NCBI GenBank assembly: GCA_934553285.1
Contig: CAKTFD010000048.1
Coordinates: 1-16,676 of the forward strand
Reading direction: 5' to 3'
Length of the DNA stretch: 16,676 nucleotides
Source of the DNA: an uncultured Faecalibacterium sp.
Lineage (GTDB): Bacteria; Bacillota; Clostridia; Oscillospirales; Ruminococcaceae
Below are positions 6,970 through 12,829 of the stretch, piece by piece. The notes beneath the pieces are model-generated. The model had not been told where the DNA came from and ran no database searches. It saw nothing but the letters and a program-made list of their open reading frames with translations. Made by a program: the position numbers and the translations under genes. Position 1 is the stretch's first letter, and the number at the start of each line of letters is the position of its first letter.

Positions 6970-8304
6970 TCAGTTTTTGCGGCTGATTGCCCAGCGGTAG
7001 ACCACGCCGGATACCACAGCGGCAAGCACCTCGGTAATCCAGAATGCATGCCAGACACCATCCGCCCCAAGGCTGCGGCAGAGCAGCGCGGCCAGCGGCA
7101 TGATGAACAGAATGTAGCGGCAAAGTGCGATGACCAGAGATTCCGCCCCTTTGCCCAACCCCTCCAGTGCGCCGGATGCAGTGGTGGACACGGCCGAGAT
7201 CACAAAGCCCAGGCTGATGATGCGCAGGGCGGTCTGCCCGGCGGCAATGGTCTCAGGATTTTGGGTAAACAGCCCCATCAGCTGGCCGGAGGCCAACATG
7301 CAGACGACCGTACCCGCCGCCATGATGGCTGCGCTCATGATCAGGGTCCAGTCGAACAGCTTTTTCACACGGGCATGCTCTCGGGCACCATAGTTATAGC
7401 CGATAAGGGGCCGCATCCCCTGCACGATGCCGTTGGCAGGCAGGTACAAAAAGGTCTGCAGCTTATAGTAGATGCCCAGCACCACCACATAGCTCTGGGA
7501 GAACGCTGCCAGCAGACCGTTGAGGAAGGTGACCAGCAGCGAGGGCAGCGCCAGATTCAATATCGCCGGGACGCCGATGGCGTACAGCCTGCCGTCCAGC
7601 GCAGCGTCCGGACGCAGGCAGCTGCGGCGCAGCCGCACCGGCAGCCCGGTGCGCAGGTAGACCACAAGGTAGACGATCAGGCTGAGCAGCTGGCCGATGC
7701 CGGTGGCCAGCGCTGCGCCTGCAATGCCCATGGCAGGCACCGGCCCCAGCCCGAAGATGAGCACAGGGTCCAGCAGGATATTGCACACGCAGCCAAAGAT
7801 CAGTGCCGTCATGGTCACCTTCATGCGGCCCACTGCCTGAAAGATCTTTTCAAACGCAAGCGCCGCCATGTTGATGGTGCCAAACAGGAACACGATGGTG
7901 GAATAGGTAACGCCGGATGCGATCAGCGCTTCATCTGCGGTAAACCGGCGCAAAAAGCCAGGCATGATGGCAATGCTGACCCCTGTGATAAGGATGCCGT
8001 GCAAAAGGCTGAGCACCAGGCCGTGGGTAGCGGCAGTTTCCGCTTTCCGGTGGTCTCCTGCACCCAGGTACAGCGCGATCATGGCGTTGATGCCGATGCC
8101 AAAGCCGATGGCGATGGCGTTGGCAAAGTTCTGGATGGGGAACACAAGGCTCAGCGCGGTCATGGCATCCTCGCTGATGCGCGCCACAAACAGGCTGTCC
8201 ACGATATTATACAGGCTGTTCACCAGCATGGAGATCACGTTGGGCAGCGCCATGGAGACCAGCAGCGGCAGCACGGGCTTTTCTTTCATAAAAGTTTCGT
8301 TCAT
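6970..8304 (-). CDS. MATE-family multidrug/cation efflux transporter
   Basis: A 444-residue protein, hydrophobic throughout, consistent with the 12 membrane helices of the MATE family in two homologous halves. The start at 8304 is chosen for the AGGTGA ribosome binding site eight bases upstream; a GTG four codons earlier is possible but has no better site. The N-terminus (KEKPVLPLLVSMALPNVISMLVNSLYNIVDSLFVARIS) is typical of the DinF/NorM branch in Firmicutes, and later segments such as GIGINAMIALYLGAGDH and GMRPLIGYNYGARE are family hallmarks. It probably exports organic cations or drugs using a Na+ or H+ gradient; the substrate cannot be told. Its upstream region carries a structured leader RNA with a terminator, so expression may be set by attenuation. 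Confidence 0.92.
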   Translation of the reverse strand: MNETFMKEKPVLPLLVSMALPNVISMLVNSLYNIVDSLFVARISEDAMTALSLVFPIQNFANAIAIGFGIGINAMIALYLGAGDHRKAETAATHGLVLSLLHGILITGVSIAIMPGFLRRFTADEALIASGVTYSTIVFLFGTINMAALAFEKIFQAVGRMKVTMTALIFGCVCNILLDPVLIFGLGPVPAMGIAGAALATGIGQLLSLIVYLVVYLRTGLPVRLRRSCLRPDAALDGRLYAIGVPAILNLALPSLLVTFLNGLLAAFSQSYVVVLGIYYKLQTFLYLPANGIVQGMRPLIGYNYGAREHARVKKLFDWTLIMSAAIMAAGTVVCMLASGQLMGLFTQNPETIAAGQTALRIISLGFVISAVSTTASGALEGLGKGAESLVIALCRYILFIMPLAALLCRSLGADGVWHAFWITEVLAAVVSGVVYRWAISRKN

Positions 8305-8389
8305 GGTAAAATTCACCTGCTATTCTTGCAAAACTCTAACCGCAAACCATGCAGCGCACACAACAGCCTGTGCACAGTTTTTTGCGCAC

Positions 8390-8431
8390 AAAAAAGCCAC
8401 ACAATGGCCCCCCGAAAGGCCATTGTGTGGC
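8390..8431 (-). terminator. Intrinsic terminator upstream of the MATE gene
   Basis: A perfect 14-bp stem (8396-8409 with 8418-8431, GCCACACAATGGCC and complement) with an 8-nt loop, followed on the minus strand by six U residues (8390-8395). It lies 86 bp upstream of the MATE start and downstream of a strong minus-strand promoter, so it ends a short RNA or acts as an attenuator. Confidence 0.88.
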
Positions 8432-8576
8432 GAAAAGTAGCATTCTGCTGTAAAAATCCACACGGTTTTTAGGATCGTATCCTATCGCGCTGCAAGGGGC
8501 GTCCGCCCTCCGGTATGCAGCGGTGCGATCTGCAAGCCTGCCTCTCCTGCCTGTGCGTATAGACGCAGCCTGCAAC
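8390..8576 (-). ncRNA. Structured leader RNA or small RNA upstream of MATE
   Basis: About 185 nt between a strong promoter (8583-8611) and a strong terminator. Read in the RNA direction, it can form a 7-bp helix 8568-8574/8531-8537 (one G-U) enclosing a 5-bp hairpin 8563-8567/8554-8558. Then comes an 11-bp helix with a 3-nt bulge (8516-8521 and 8525-8529 with 8484-8494), whose apical loop contains a small GGGC/GCCC hairpin. A 5-bp hairpin (8471-8475/8479-8483) and the terminator follow. I do not recognise a known riboswitch or 6S/SRP/tmRNA signature. It could be a riboswitch controlling the exporter by readthrough or an independent small RNA. No convincing promoter lies between the terminator and the MATE gene, which favours attenuation. 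Confidence 0.5.
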
Positions 8577-8582
8577 GTCAGC

Positions 8583-8611
8583 AGGATACCACATCTCCAG
8601 CAGACTGTCAA
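8583..8611 (-). promoter_or_regulatory. Strong promoter of the MATE leader RNA
   Basis: TTGACA (8606-8611), a 17-bp spacer and TATCCT (8583-8588) on the minus strand. Start expected near 8576. An A/T-rich segment, including a 15-bp palindrome (8626-8640, AAAAGTA and its complement around one T), lies immediately upstream. Confidence 0.75.
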
Positions 8612-8669
8612 GAGATTTCGCTGAAAAAAGTATTACTTTTAACGTCTTTGATGATTTTTCCGGCAGAAG

Positions 8670-8688
8670 TTGTGATAATGTTGTGATA
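8670..8688. repeat. Tandem TTGTGATA boxes, 11-bp period
   Basis: Two perfect 8-bp direct repeats (8670-8677 and 8681-8688), one helical turn apart, in the spacer between the two divergent promoters. The layout suits a dimeric regulator binding one DNA face. The candidate regulator is unknown. Confidence 0.4.
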
Positions 8689-8723
8689 TTCATTCATTTC
8701 AAGAAAAACTCCGGCAAAAGCCC

Positions 8724-8752
8724 TTGACGAACCGCCCGGAATGCTGTAAACT
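8724..8752 (+). promoter_or_regulatory. Strong promoter of a short RNA
   Basis: TTGACG (8724-8729), a 17-bp spacer and TAAACT (8747-8752). Start expected near 8759. Confidence 0.7.
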
Positions 8753-8758
8753 AAGTAC

Positions 8759-8884
8759 AACCTTTAAAAATAGAGGGAGCTGTAACCTTGGACCGAACGC
8801 AGGCGGTGCAGGGCGTTTCAGTTTTCCCCATAAGGCATCATAAAAAGGCACCGGAAGTTTTGCATCAGCTTCCGGTGTTTTTTT
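8759..8884 (+). ncRNA. Short transcript with terminator ahead of the PK-like gene
   Basis: About 125 nt from a strong promoter to a U-tailed terminator (8849-8884). A purine-rich GAGGGA with a TTG nine bases later (8788) opens a frame that runs through the terminator into the pyruvate-kinase-like gene, but its residues do not resemble the family. Since the PK-like gene has an extended -10 promoter of its own at 8959, this may be an independent small RNA; otherwise it is an attenuated leader. No known class recognised. Confidence 0.45.
8849..8884 (+). terminator. Intrinsic terminator of the short RNA
   Basis: A perfect 9-bp stem (8849-8857 with 8869-8877, CACCGGAAG and complement), an 11-nt loop, then seven U residues (8878-8884). 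Confidence 0.85.
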
Positions 8885-8958
8885 GCGCAAAAATGCCGGC
8901 GGCACTGCCTTTAAGGGGTGCTTCCGGGCGGAACGGGCTTTCTTTTGCTGCGCGGGCA

Positions 8959-8967
8959 TGTTACAAT
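8959..8967 (+). promoter_or_regulatory. Extended -10 promoter of the PK-like gene
   Basis: TG, one base, then TACAAT (8962-8967), an extended -10 about 28 bp upstream of the ATG. The -35 is weak. Start would fall near 8974, giving a leader of about 20 nt that includes the AGGAGG. Confidence 0.5.
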
Positions 8968-8994
8968 AGAAAAAACGTAACTGCAGGAGGAATT

Positions 8995-9948
8995 ATGGAT
9001 TTTTACGGGACCATCGGCCCGGCCTGTGCCGATGTACAACTTTTACGGCAGATGGTGGAGGCCGGTATGACCGGCATCCGCATGAATCTTTCGCATGGTC
9101 CGCTGGCAGCACACCGGGACTGGCTGGCGCTGCTGCAGGAAGCCGGGGTGCGCAAACTGCTCATCGACCTGCAGGGGCCGGAGCTGCGTATCGGCCGCCT
9201 GCCTGCGCCGCTGACGCTGGCTGCGGGGCAGACCTTCCGCCTGGGCGCAGGCGGGGTCCCCTGCCCTGCCGCACTGGTGCAGGCCGTGCAGCCCGGGCAG
9301 GAGCTGCTGCTGGATGACGGCAAGATGCTGGCGCGGGTGGATACCGTGGAGCCGGACGCCCTGTGCTGTACGGTGGTGCGGGGCGGTGTGCTGCAAAGCC
9401 GCAAGAGCCTTGCTGCGCCGGGTGCCCATGTGGAGCTGCCTACCCTGACCGCCGAGGACCGGGAAAATCTGCGTATTGCGGCAGACTGCGGTGTGACCGG
9501 CGTGATGCTGCCTTTTGTGCGCGGGGCAGCGGACATCCGGGATCTGCGGCAGGCCCTGCAGGCCGCCGGGGCCGCGCAGCTGCAGGTCTTTGCCAAGATC
9601 GAAAACCTTGCGGGCGTGCAGGCGCTGCCGGAGTTTCTGCCGCTGGTGGATGAGGTCGTCATCGCCCGGGGCGATTTGGGCAACGCCATGCCGCTATGGG
9701 AGCTGCCCCGCTGCCAGAAGCAGCTTTCCGCCGCCTGCCGGCAGGCCGGGGTGCCCTTTATGGTAGTGACCCAGATGCTGGACAGTATGCACAGCCGCGC
9801 TGTCCCCACCCGCGCCGAGGTGAGCGACATCTACAACGCCGTGCTGGACGGTGCCGCCAGCCTGATGCTCACCGGCGAGACCGCCGCCGGGCAGTACCCG
9901 GTGCAGGCCATGGAGTATCTGGTGCGCACGGCCCGCACTGCCCTGTGA
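8995..9948 (+). CDS. Short pyruvate-kinase-like protein without C-terminal domain
   Basis: A 317-residue protein; AGGAGG precedes the ATG, and the chain opens YGTIGPA as pyruvate kinases do. The A-domain barrel and a B-domain insert (about 67-150) are present, and the chain stops just after LTGETAAGQYPVQAMEYL. The C domain that binds fructose bisphosphate in ordinary enzymes (about 470 residues or more) is absent. Catalytic residues are largely kept: Arg29-x-Asn31-x-Ser33 in IRMNLSHG, Asp58 and Arg65, Lys201 and Glu203 in AKIEN, Asp227 in ARGDLG, Thr259 in TQML. The usual DTKGPEIR reads DLQGPELR, so the Thr that helps bind K+ and the following Lys are lost. It could be an active unregulated kinase of PEP and ADP, or a divergent member with another substrate. 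No frameshift is seen, so the shortness looks genuine. Confidence 0.8.
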   Translation: MDFYGTIGPACADVQLLRQMVEAGMTGIRMNLSHGPLAAHRDWLALLQEAGVRKLLIDLQGPELRIGRLPAPLTLAAGQTFRLGAGGVPCPAALVQAVQPGQELLLDDGKMLARVDTVEPDALCCTVVRGGVLQSRKSLAAPGAHVELPTLTAEDRENLRIAADCGVTGVMLPFVRGAADIRDLRQALQAAGAAQLQVFAKIENLAGVQALPEFLPLVDEVVIARGDLGNAMPLWELPRCQKQLSAACRQAGVPFMVVTQMLDSMHSRAVPTRAEVSDIYNAVLDGAASLMLTGETAAGQYPVQAMEYLVRTARTAL

Positions 9949-10060
9949 CCAAATTCCCCTTTACCGCAGAGCTGGAAAAGCCCTCTTAAAACAGCATATT
10001 GCGATAAAAAGCTGCGTTTCTGCAAATTTTGCGGCAATGGATAGCTTTTTTTGCCTGCTT

Positions 10061-10075
10061 CCTGTATAATACAGG
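10061..10075 (+). promoter_or_regulatory. TATAAT inside a perfect 15-bp palindrome
   Basis: CCTGTAT-A-ATACAGG is a perfect inverted repeat and contains the -10 hexamer TATAAT (10065-10070) of the probable promoter of the PfkB gene. The -35 region is T-rich without consensus. A repressor bound to the palindrome would block the promoter directly. The leader to the ATG would be about 90 nt. Confidence 0.5.
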
Positions 10076-10167
10076 TAAAATTAAAATTGGAAGCTGTTTT
10101 TATAAGCGCTGCACACCCCTGCGCGGCGTACAAAAACAGCTTCTGTATGCAGAAAGGTCTATCGTTT

Positions 10168-11100
10168 ATGGGCATCGTAGTCATCGGAGCTGTTTTTGTG
10201 GATATCAAGGGTTATCCCCTTTCCACCTACATCCCCGGCGGGCGCAACGCCGGACGCATCGAGCAGGTACACGGCGGCGTGAGCCGCAATGTTGTGGAGG
10301 ACATTGCCAATGTGGAGCTGCGCCCCACCTTTGTCGGCCTGGTGGACGACACCGGCATGGGACAGGACGTTATCGACAAGCTGGCCAAGCACAAGGTGAA
10401 CACCCGCTTTATCCAGAAAGTGCCGGACGGCATGGGCACCTGGCTTGCTATTTTTGACAATGACGGCGATGTGCACGCAGCCATCTCCAAACGGCCGGAT
10501 ACCACCCCGCTGACCGGCCTGCTGCAGGAGCAGGGCGATGCCATTTTTGCGGACTGTGATGCCATTGCGCTGGAGCTGGATCTGGAAAAAGAAACGGTCA
10601 AGCAGACCCTGCGCTACGCCAAAAAGTACGGCAAAAAGGTATTTGCGGTGGTTTCCAACATGAGCATCGCCATGGAGCGCAGAGATTTTCTGCAGCAGAT
10701 CGACTGCTTTGTATGCAACCAGCAGGAGGCCGGGCTTTTGTTCTCAAACGAGTACGATCATCTTTCGCCGGAGGAGATGTGCCGCGTGCTGGGAGCCAAT
10801 GTGCGCAGCGCCAACATTCCCAGCATGGTGGTGACCATGGGCGGGCAGGGCGCTGTATACGCCTGCGCAGATGGCGATTGCGGTATCGTGCCCGCCAAAA
10901 AGGTAGATGTTATCGATACCACCGGTGCAGGCGATGCCTTTTTTGCCGGTACCGTCATCGGCCTGACCTATGGCAAGACCCTGGCGGAATCCTGCGAGAT
11001 CGGCAGCCGCCTGGCGGCTTCGGTCATCTGCATCACTGAGAACGTCTGCCCCCGGTTCCGTCCGTTGGAATTTGGGCTGGATGTGCCGGTGGTGGACTGA
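10168..11100 (+). CDS. PfkB-family sugar/nucleoside kinase
   Basis: A 310-residue kinase of normal family length. The start at 10168 follows an AAAGG site, and the chain opens MGIVVIGAVFVDIKG, the usual first strand of ribokinase-like folds. PfkB signature 1 appears as HGGVSRNVVEDIANVEL (35-51). Signature 2 is DTTGAGDAFFAG (250-261), with Asp256 as catalytic base and the anion hole just before it. The N-terminal pattern (GGVSRN followed by ED-x-A) is reminiscent of pseudouridine kinases, but adenosine- and sugar-kinase branches share it and no psuG neighbour is present, so the substrate is left open. It stands alone between its own promoter and that of the decarboxylase genes; no terminator is obvious after it. 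Confidence 0.87.
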   Translation: MGIVVIGAVFVDIKGYPLSTYIPGGRNAGRIEQVHGGVSRNVVEDIANVELRPTFVGLVDDTGMGQDVIDKLAKHKVNTRFIQKVPDGMGTWLAIFDNDGDVHAAISKRPDTTPLTGLLQEQGDAIFADCDAIALELDLEKETVKQTLRYAKKYGKKVFAVVSNMSIAMERRDFLQQIDCFVCNQQEAGLLFSNEYDHLSPEEMCRVLGANVRSANIPSMVVTMGGQGAVYACADGDCGIVPAKKVDVIDTTGAGDAFFAGTVIGLTYGKTLAESCEIGSRLAASVICITENVCPRFRPLEFGLDVPVVD

Positions 11101-11135
11101 GCGCAAAAAATCGACCCGAAAATCGTTATTTCCCC

Positions 11136-11164
11136 TTGACAAATCTCCCGGTTCCTGTTATCAA
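11136..11164 (+). promoter_or_regulatory. Strong promoter of the decarboxylase beta/gamma genes
   Basis: TTGACA (11136-11141), a 17-bp spacer and TATCAA (11159-11164). Start expected near 11171, giving a leader of about 180 nt. Confidence 0.75.
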
Positions 11165-11170
11165 TAAAGG

Positions 11171-11353
11171 AGATAAAAGGGAGTAAAGGGCAGCCTGCTT
11201 TCCGTGATGGGAGCAGGCTGCTGCATGGCAGCGTCATCACGGCAGCAATGCCCGATGTCATGTGTTCGCTTGAGACTTTTGTCACAGACCATGTGCTGTG
11301 GCAGAAGTCTTTTTTCTTGCCGCAGTACCAGAACACAAGGAGGCAAGAACATT
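11171..11353 (+). ncRNA. Riboswitch-like leader of the Na+-pump genes
   Basis: The leader begins with a perfect 10-bp hairpin (11190-11199 with 11212-11221, GCAGCCTGCT and complement). Eight bases of its 12-nt loop (11202-11209, CCGTGATG) are perfectly complementary to 11235-11242 (CATCACGG), so an H-type pseudoknot with linkers of 2, 2 and 13 nt is possible. A competing 5-bp helix (11217-11221/11228-11232) would break the first hairpin. Thirty nt later comes a terminator hairpin (11273-11315), and then a 6-bp helix CTTGCC/GGCAAG (11316-11321/11342-11347) that covers part of the AAGGAGG site (11337-11343). This order of promoter, compact fold, terminator and ribosome-site helix is that of riboswitches. 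The ligand is unknown; Na+ or a carboxylate would fit the gene. I do not recognise a named class. Confidence 0.6.
11273..11315 (+). terminator. Attenuator hairpin in the leader of the decarboxylase gene
   Basis: A 15-bp stem (11273-11287 with 11296-11310) containing two G-U pairs, an 8-nt loop and a run of six U (11310-11315), located 39 bp upstream of the coding start. As it lies between promoter and gene, full expression requires readthrough or antitermination. Confidence 0.8.
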
Positions 11354-12484
11354 ATGGATCTCTGGAACACATTCGCCACGCTCTTTTCCAATTTTGGAGC
11401 GCTTACCTGGCAGATGGTGGTGATGTGGGGCATCGGTGCCCTGCTCATCTACCTTGCCATCGCAAAAAAGATGGAGCCAAGCCTGCTGCTGCCCATGGGG
11501 TTTGGTGCCATTCTGGTCAACCTGCCCCTGTCCGGTGCCATCACGCAGGGAGATACTGTAGGCCCCATCTCCGCCCTGTTTGAGGCGGGCATGGCAAACG
11601 AGCTGTTTCCGCTGCTGCTCTTCATCGGCATCGGTGCCATGATCGATTTTGGCCCGCTGCTGGAAAAACCGTGGCTGATGCTGTTTGGCGCAGCTGCGCA
11701 GTTCGGCATCTTTTTCACCCTGTTTGTGGCCGGGTTCTTCTTTGACCTGAAAGACGCTGCGTCCATCGCGGTGATCGGCGCAGCGGACGGCCCCACCGCT
11801 ATTTTTGTGGCAAACACCCTTAACTCCCAGTACCTGGGTGCCATTATGGTGGCTGCTTACAGCTACATGGCGCTGGTGCCCATCGTGCAGCCGCCGGTCA
11901 TCCGGCTGCTGACCACCAAAAAGGAGCGCTGCATCCGTATGCCGTACGAAAAAGGCAGTGTCACCCAGCTGACGCGGATCCTGTTCCCCATCGTGGTCAC
12001 CATCATCGCCGGTCTGGTAGCGCCTGCCAGCGTGGCCCTTGTCGGCTTTTTGATGTTCGGCAACCTGCTGCGGGAGTGCGGCGTGCTGAACGCCCTGAGC
12101 GAGACCGCCCAGAATGTGCTGACCAATCTTATCACCATCGTACTGGGGCTGACCGTTGCCGGGCAGATGACCGCCGACCGCTTCGTCCGCCCGGACACGC
12201 TGCTGATCTTAGCGCTGGGGCTTGTGGCTTTTATCTTTGATACCGCAGGCGGCGTGCTGTTTGCCAAGCTGCTGAATCTCTTTTTGCCGGAGGGCAAAAA
12301 GCTGAACCCCATGATCGGTGCCGCCGGTATCTCCGCTTTTCCCATGAGCGGGCGCGTGGTCAACAAAATGGGGCTGGCAGAGGACAGCCAGAATTTCCTG
12401 CTGATGTATTCCATCAGCGTCAATGTTTCGGGGCAGATCGCATCCGTCCTTGCAGGCGGGCTGATCCTTACCCTGATGGCTTAA
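11354..12484 (+). CDS. Na+-transporting carboxylic-acid decarboxylase beta subunit
   Basis: A 376-residue membrane protein of the OadB/GcdB/MmdB family, starting at ATG after AAGGAGG. The beta subunit couples decarboxylation of carboxybiotin to export of Na+ across the membrane. Residues known in Klebsiella OadB map at the same spacing: Asp203 as Asp145 in GAADGPTAIF, Tyr229 as Tyr171 in AAYSYM, and Asn373, Ser382 and Arg389 as Asn318, Ser327 and Arg334 in the segment NPMIGAAGISAFPMSGR. Membrane helices fill the rest of the chain. The alpha carboxyltransferase and biotin carrier subunits are not in the window, so the acid (oxaloacetate, glutaconyl-CoA, methylmalonyl-CoA or malonate) cannot be told. 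The gene is followed 13 bp later by a tiny gamma-like gene and is preceded by a leader with an attenuator. Confidence 0.92.
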   Translation: MDLWNTFATLFSNFGALTWQMVVMWGIGALLIYLAIAKKMEPSLLLPMGFGAILVNLPLSGAITQGDTVGPISALFEAGMANELFPLLLFIGIGAMIDFGPLLEKPWLMLFGAAAQFGIFFTLFVAGFFFDLKDAASIAVIGAADGPTAIFVANTLNSQYLGAIMVAAYSYMALVPIVQPPVIRLLTTKKERCIRMPYEKGSVTQLTRILFPIVVTIIAGLVAPASVALVGFLMFGNLLRECGVLNALSETAQNVLTNLITIVLGLTVAGQMTADRFVRPDTLLILALGLVAFIFDTAGGVLFAKLLNLFLPEGKKLNPMIGAAGISAFPMSGRVVNKMGLAEDSQNFLLMYSISVNVSGQIASVLAGGLILTLMA

Positions 12485-12497
12485 CGGAGGTGCCTTT

Positions 12498-12626
12498 ATG
12501 CTTCATCTTTCTTCCTGGATGACCACCCTGCCCATCATGCTGATCGGTATGGCCGGCATCATCCTTGTCATCGGCTTCATCGTGCTGACGGTAATGGTGC
12601 TGAACCGGCTCACCCGCCGCAGATAA
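12498..12626 (+). CDS. 42-residue membrane protein, minimal gamma-subunit candidate
   Basis: A 42-codon gene beginning at ATG after CGGAGG, 13 bp behind the beta-subunit stop and before the shared terminator. It has one membrane helix (about 11-35, LPIMLIGMAGIILVIGF and on), with an N-terminal stretch of ten polar residues and a basic end NRLTRRR. This resembles the membrane helix at the N-terminus of OadG-type gamma subunits, which anchor the alpha subunit, but the usual soluble tail of 40-70 residues (with the zinc-binding end in some members) is missing. Position and helix make a gamma-like structural role likely; sequence identity is too short to prove it. Easily overlooked because of its size. 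Confidence 0.7.
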   Translation: MLHLSSWMTTLPIMLIGMAGIILVIGFIVLTVMVLNRLTRRR

Positions 12627-12674
12627 AGCCGCCCTGCTGCCACCCAAAAAGCAGAATCATCCCATAGACGCAAA

Positions 12675-12714
12675 AGAGGGCGTTCCCGCACAATACGGGA
12701 GCGCCCTCTTTTTT
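12675..12714 (+). terminator. Intrinsic terminator after the decarboxylase genes
   Basis: A 14-bp stem (12675-12688 with 12696-12709, one T-G pair) with a 7-nt loop, followed by a run of six T ending at 12714. It lies 48 bp after the stop of the small gene. Confidence 0.88.
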
Positions 12715-12755
12715 ATGCCGTGATACCGCTTGCCGGTACTTTTGCAGATGCAGAA

Positions 12756-12791
12756 ATGCCCCCGGAGAGCCTTGCGGCTCCCCGGGGGCAT
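12756..12791 (-). terminator. Hairpin terminator after the Hsp20 gene
   Basis: A 16-position stem (12756-12771 with 12776-12791), broken by one A-C pair in the plus reading, capped in minus-strand RNA by a GCAA tetraloop and followed by a short UUUC. It lies 38 bp past the Hsp20 stop. The U tract is short, so it may also serve as a 3'-end stabiliser. Confidence 0.65.
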
Positions 12792-12829
12792 CCTGTATGT
12801 GTTGTGTCTTGGCGCACACGACCGGCTTT

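Noticed and set aside
7048..8472. A 474-codon plus-strand frame opposite the MATE gene
   Set aside because: Composition (His/Gln/Asp/Gly) is that of an antisense shadow of a membrane protein; no ribosome site or family resemblance.
8390..8576. 6S, SRP or tmRNA identity for the short RNA before MATE
   Set aside because: No SRP GGAAG-type loop, no tmRNA tag or tRNA-like ends, and the 5' and 3' ends do not form the closing stem expected of 6S RNA.
8469..8693. A 74-codon minus-strand frame in the spacer upstream of MATE
   Set aside because: It spans the strong promoter at 8583-8611, so most of it would be upstream of the transcript start; the RNA-structure reading explains the region better.
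8788..8994. A TTG-started 69-codon extension of the PK-like gene
   Set aside because: It reads through a strong terminator, and the residues do not resemble the family; AGGAGG and the TIGPA motif place the start at 8995.
11171..11353. T-box, glycine, TPP, FMN or cobalamin riboswitch in the decarboxylase leader
   Set aside because: None of the conserved sequence boxes of these classes is visible; only the architecture is riboswitch-like.
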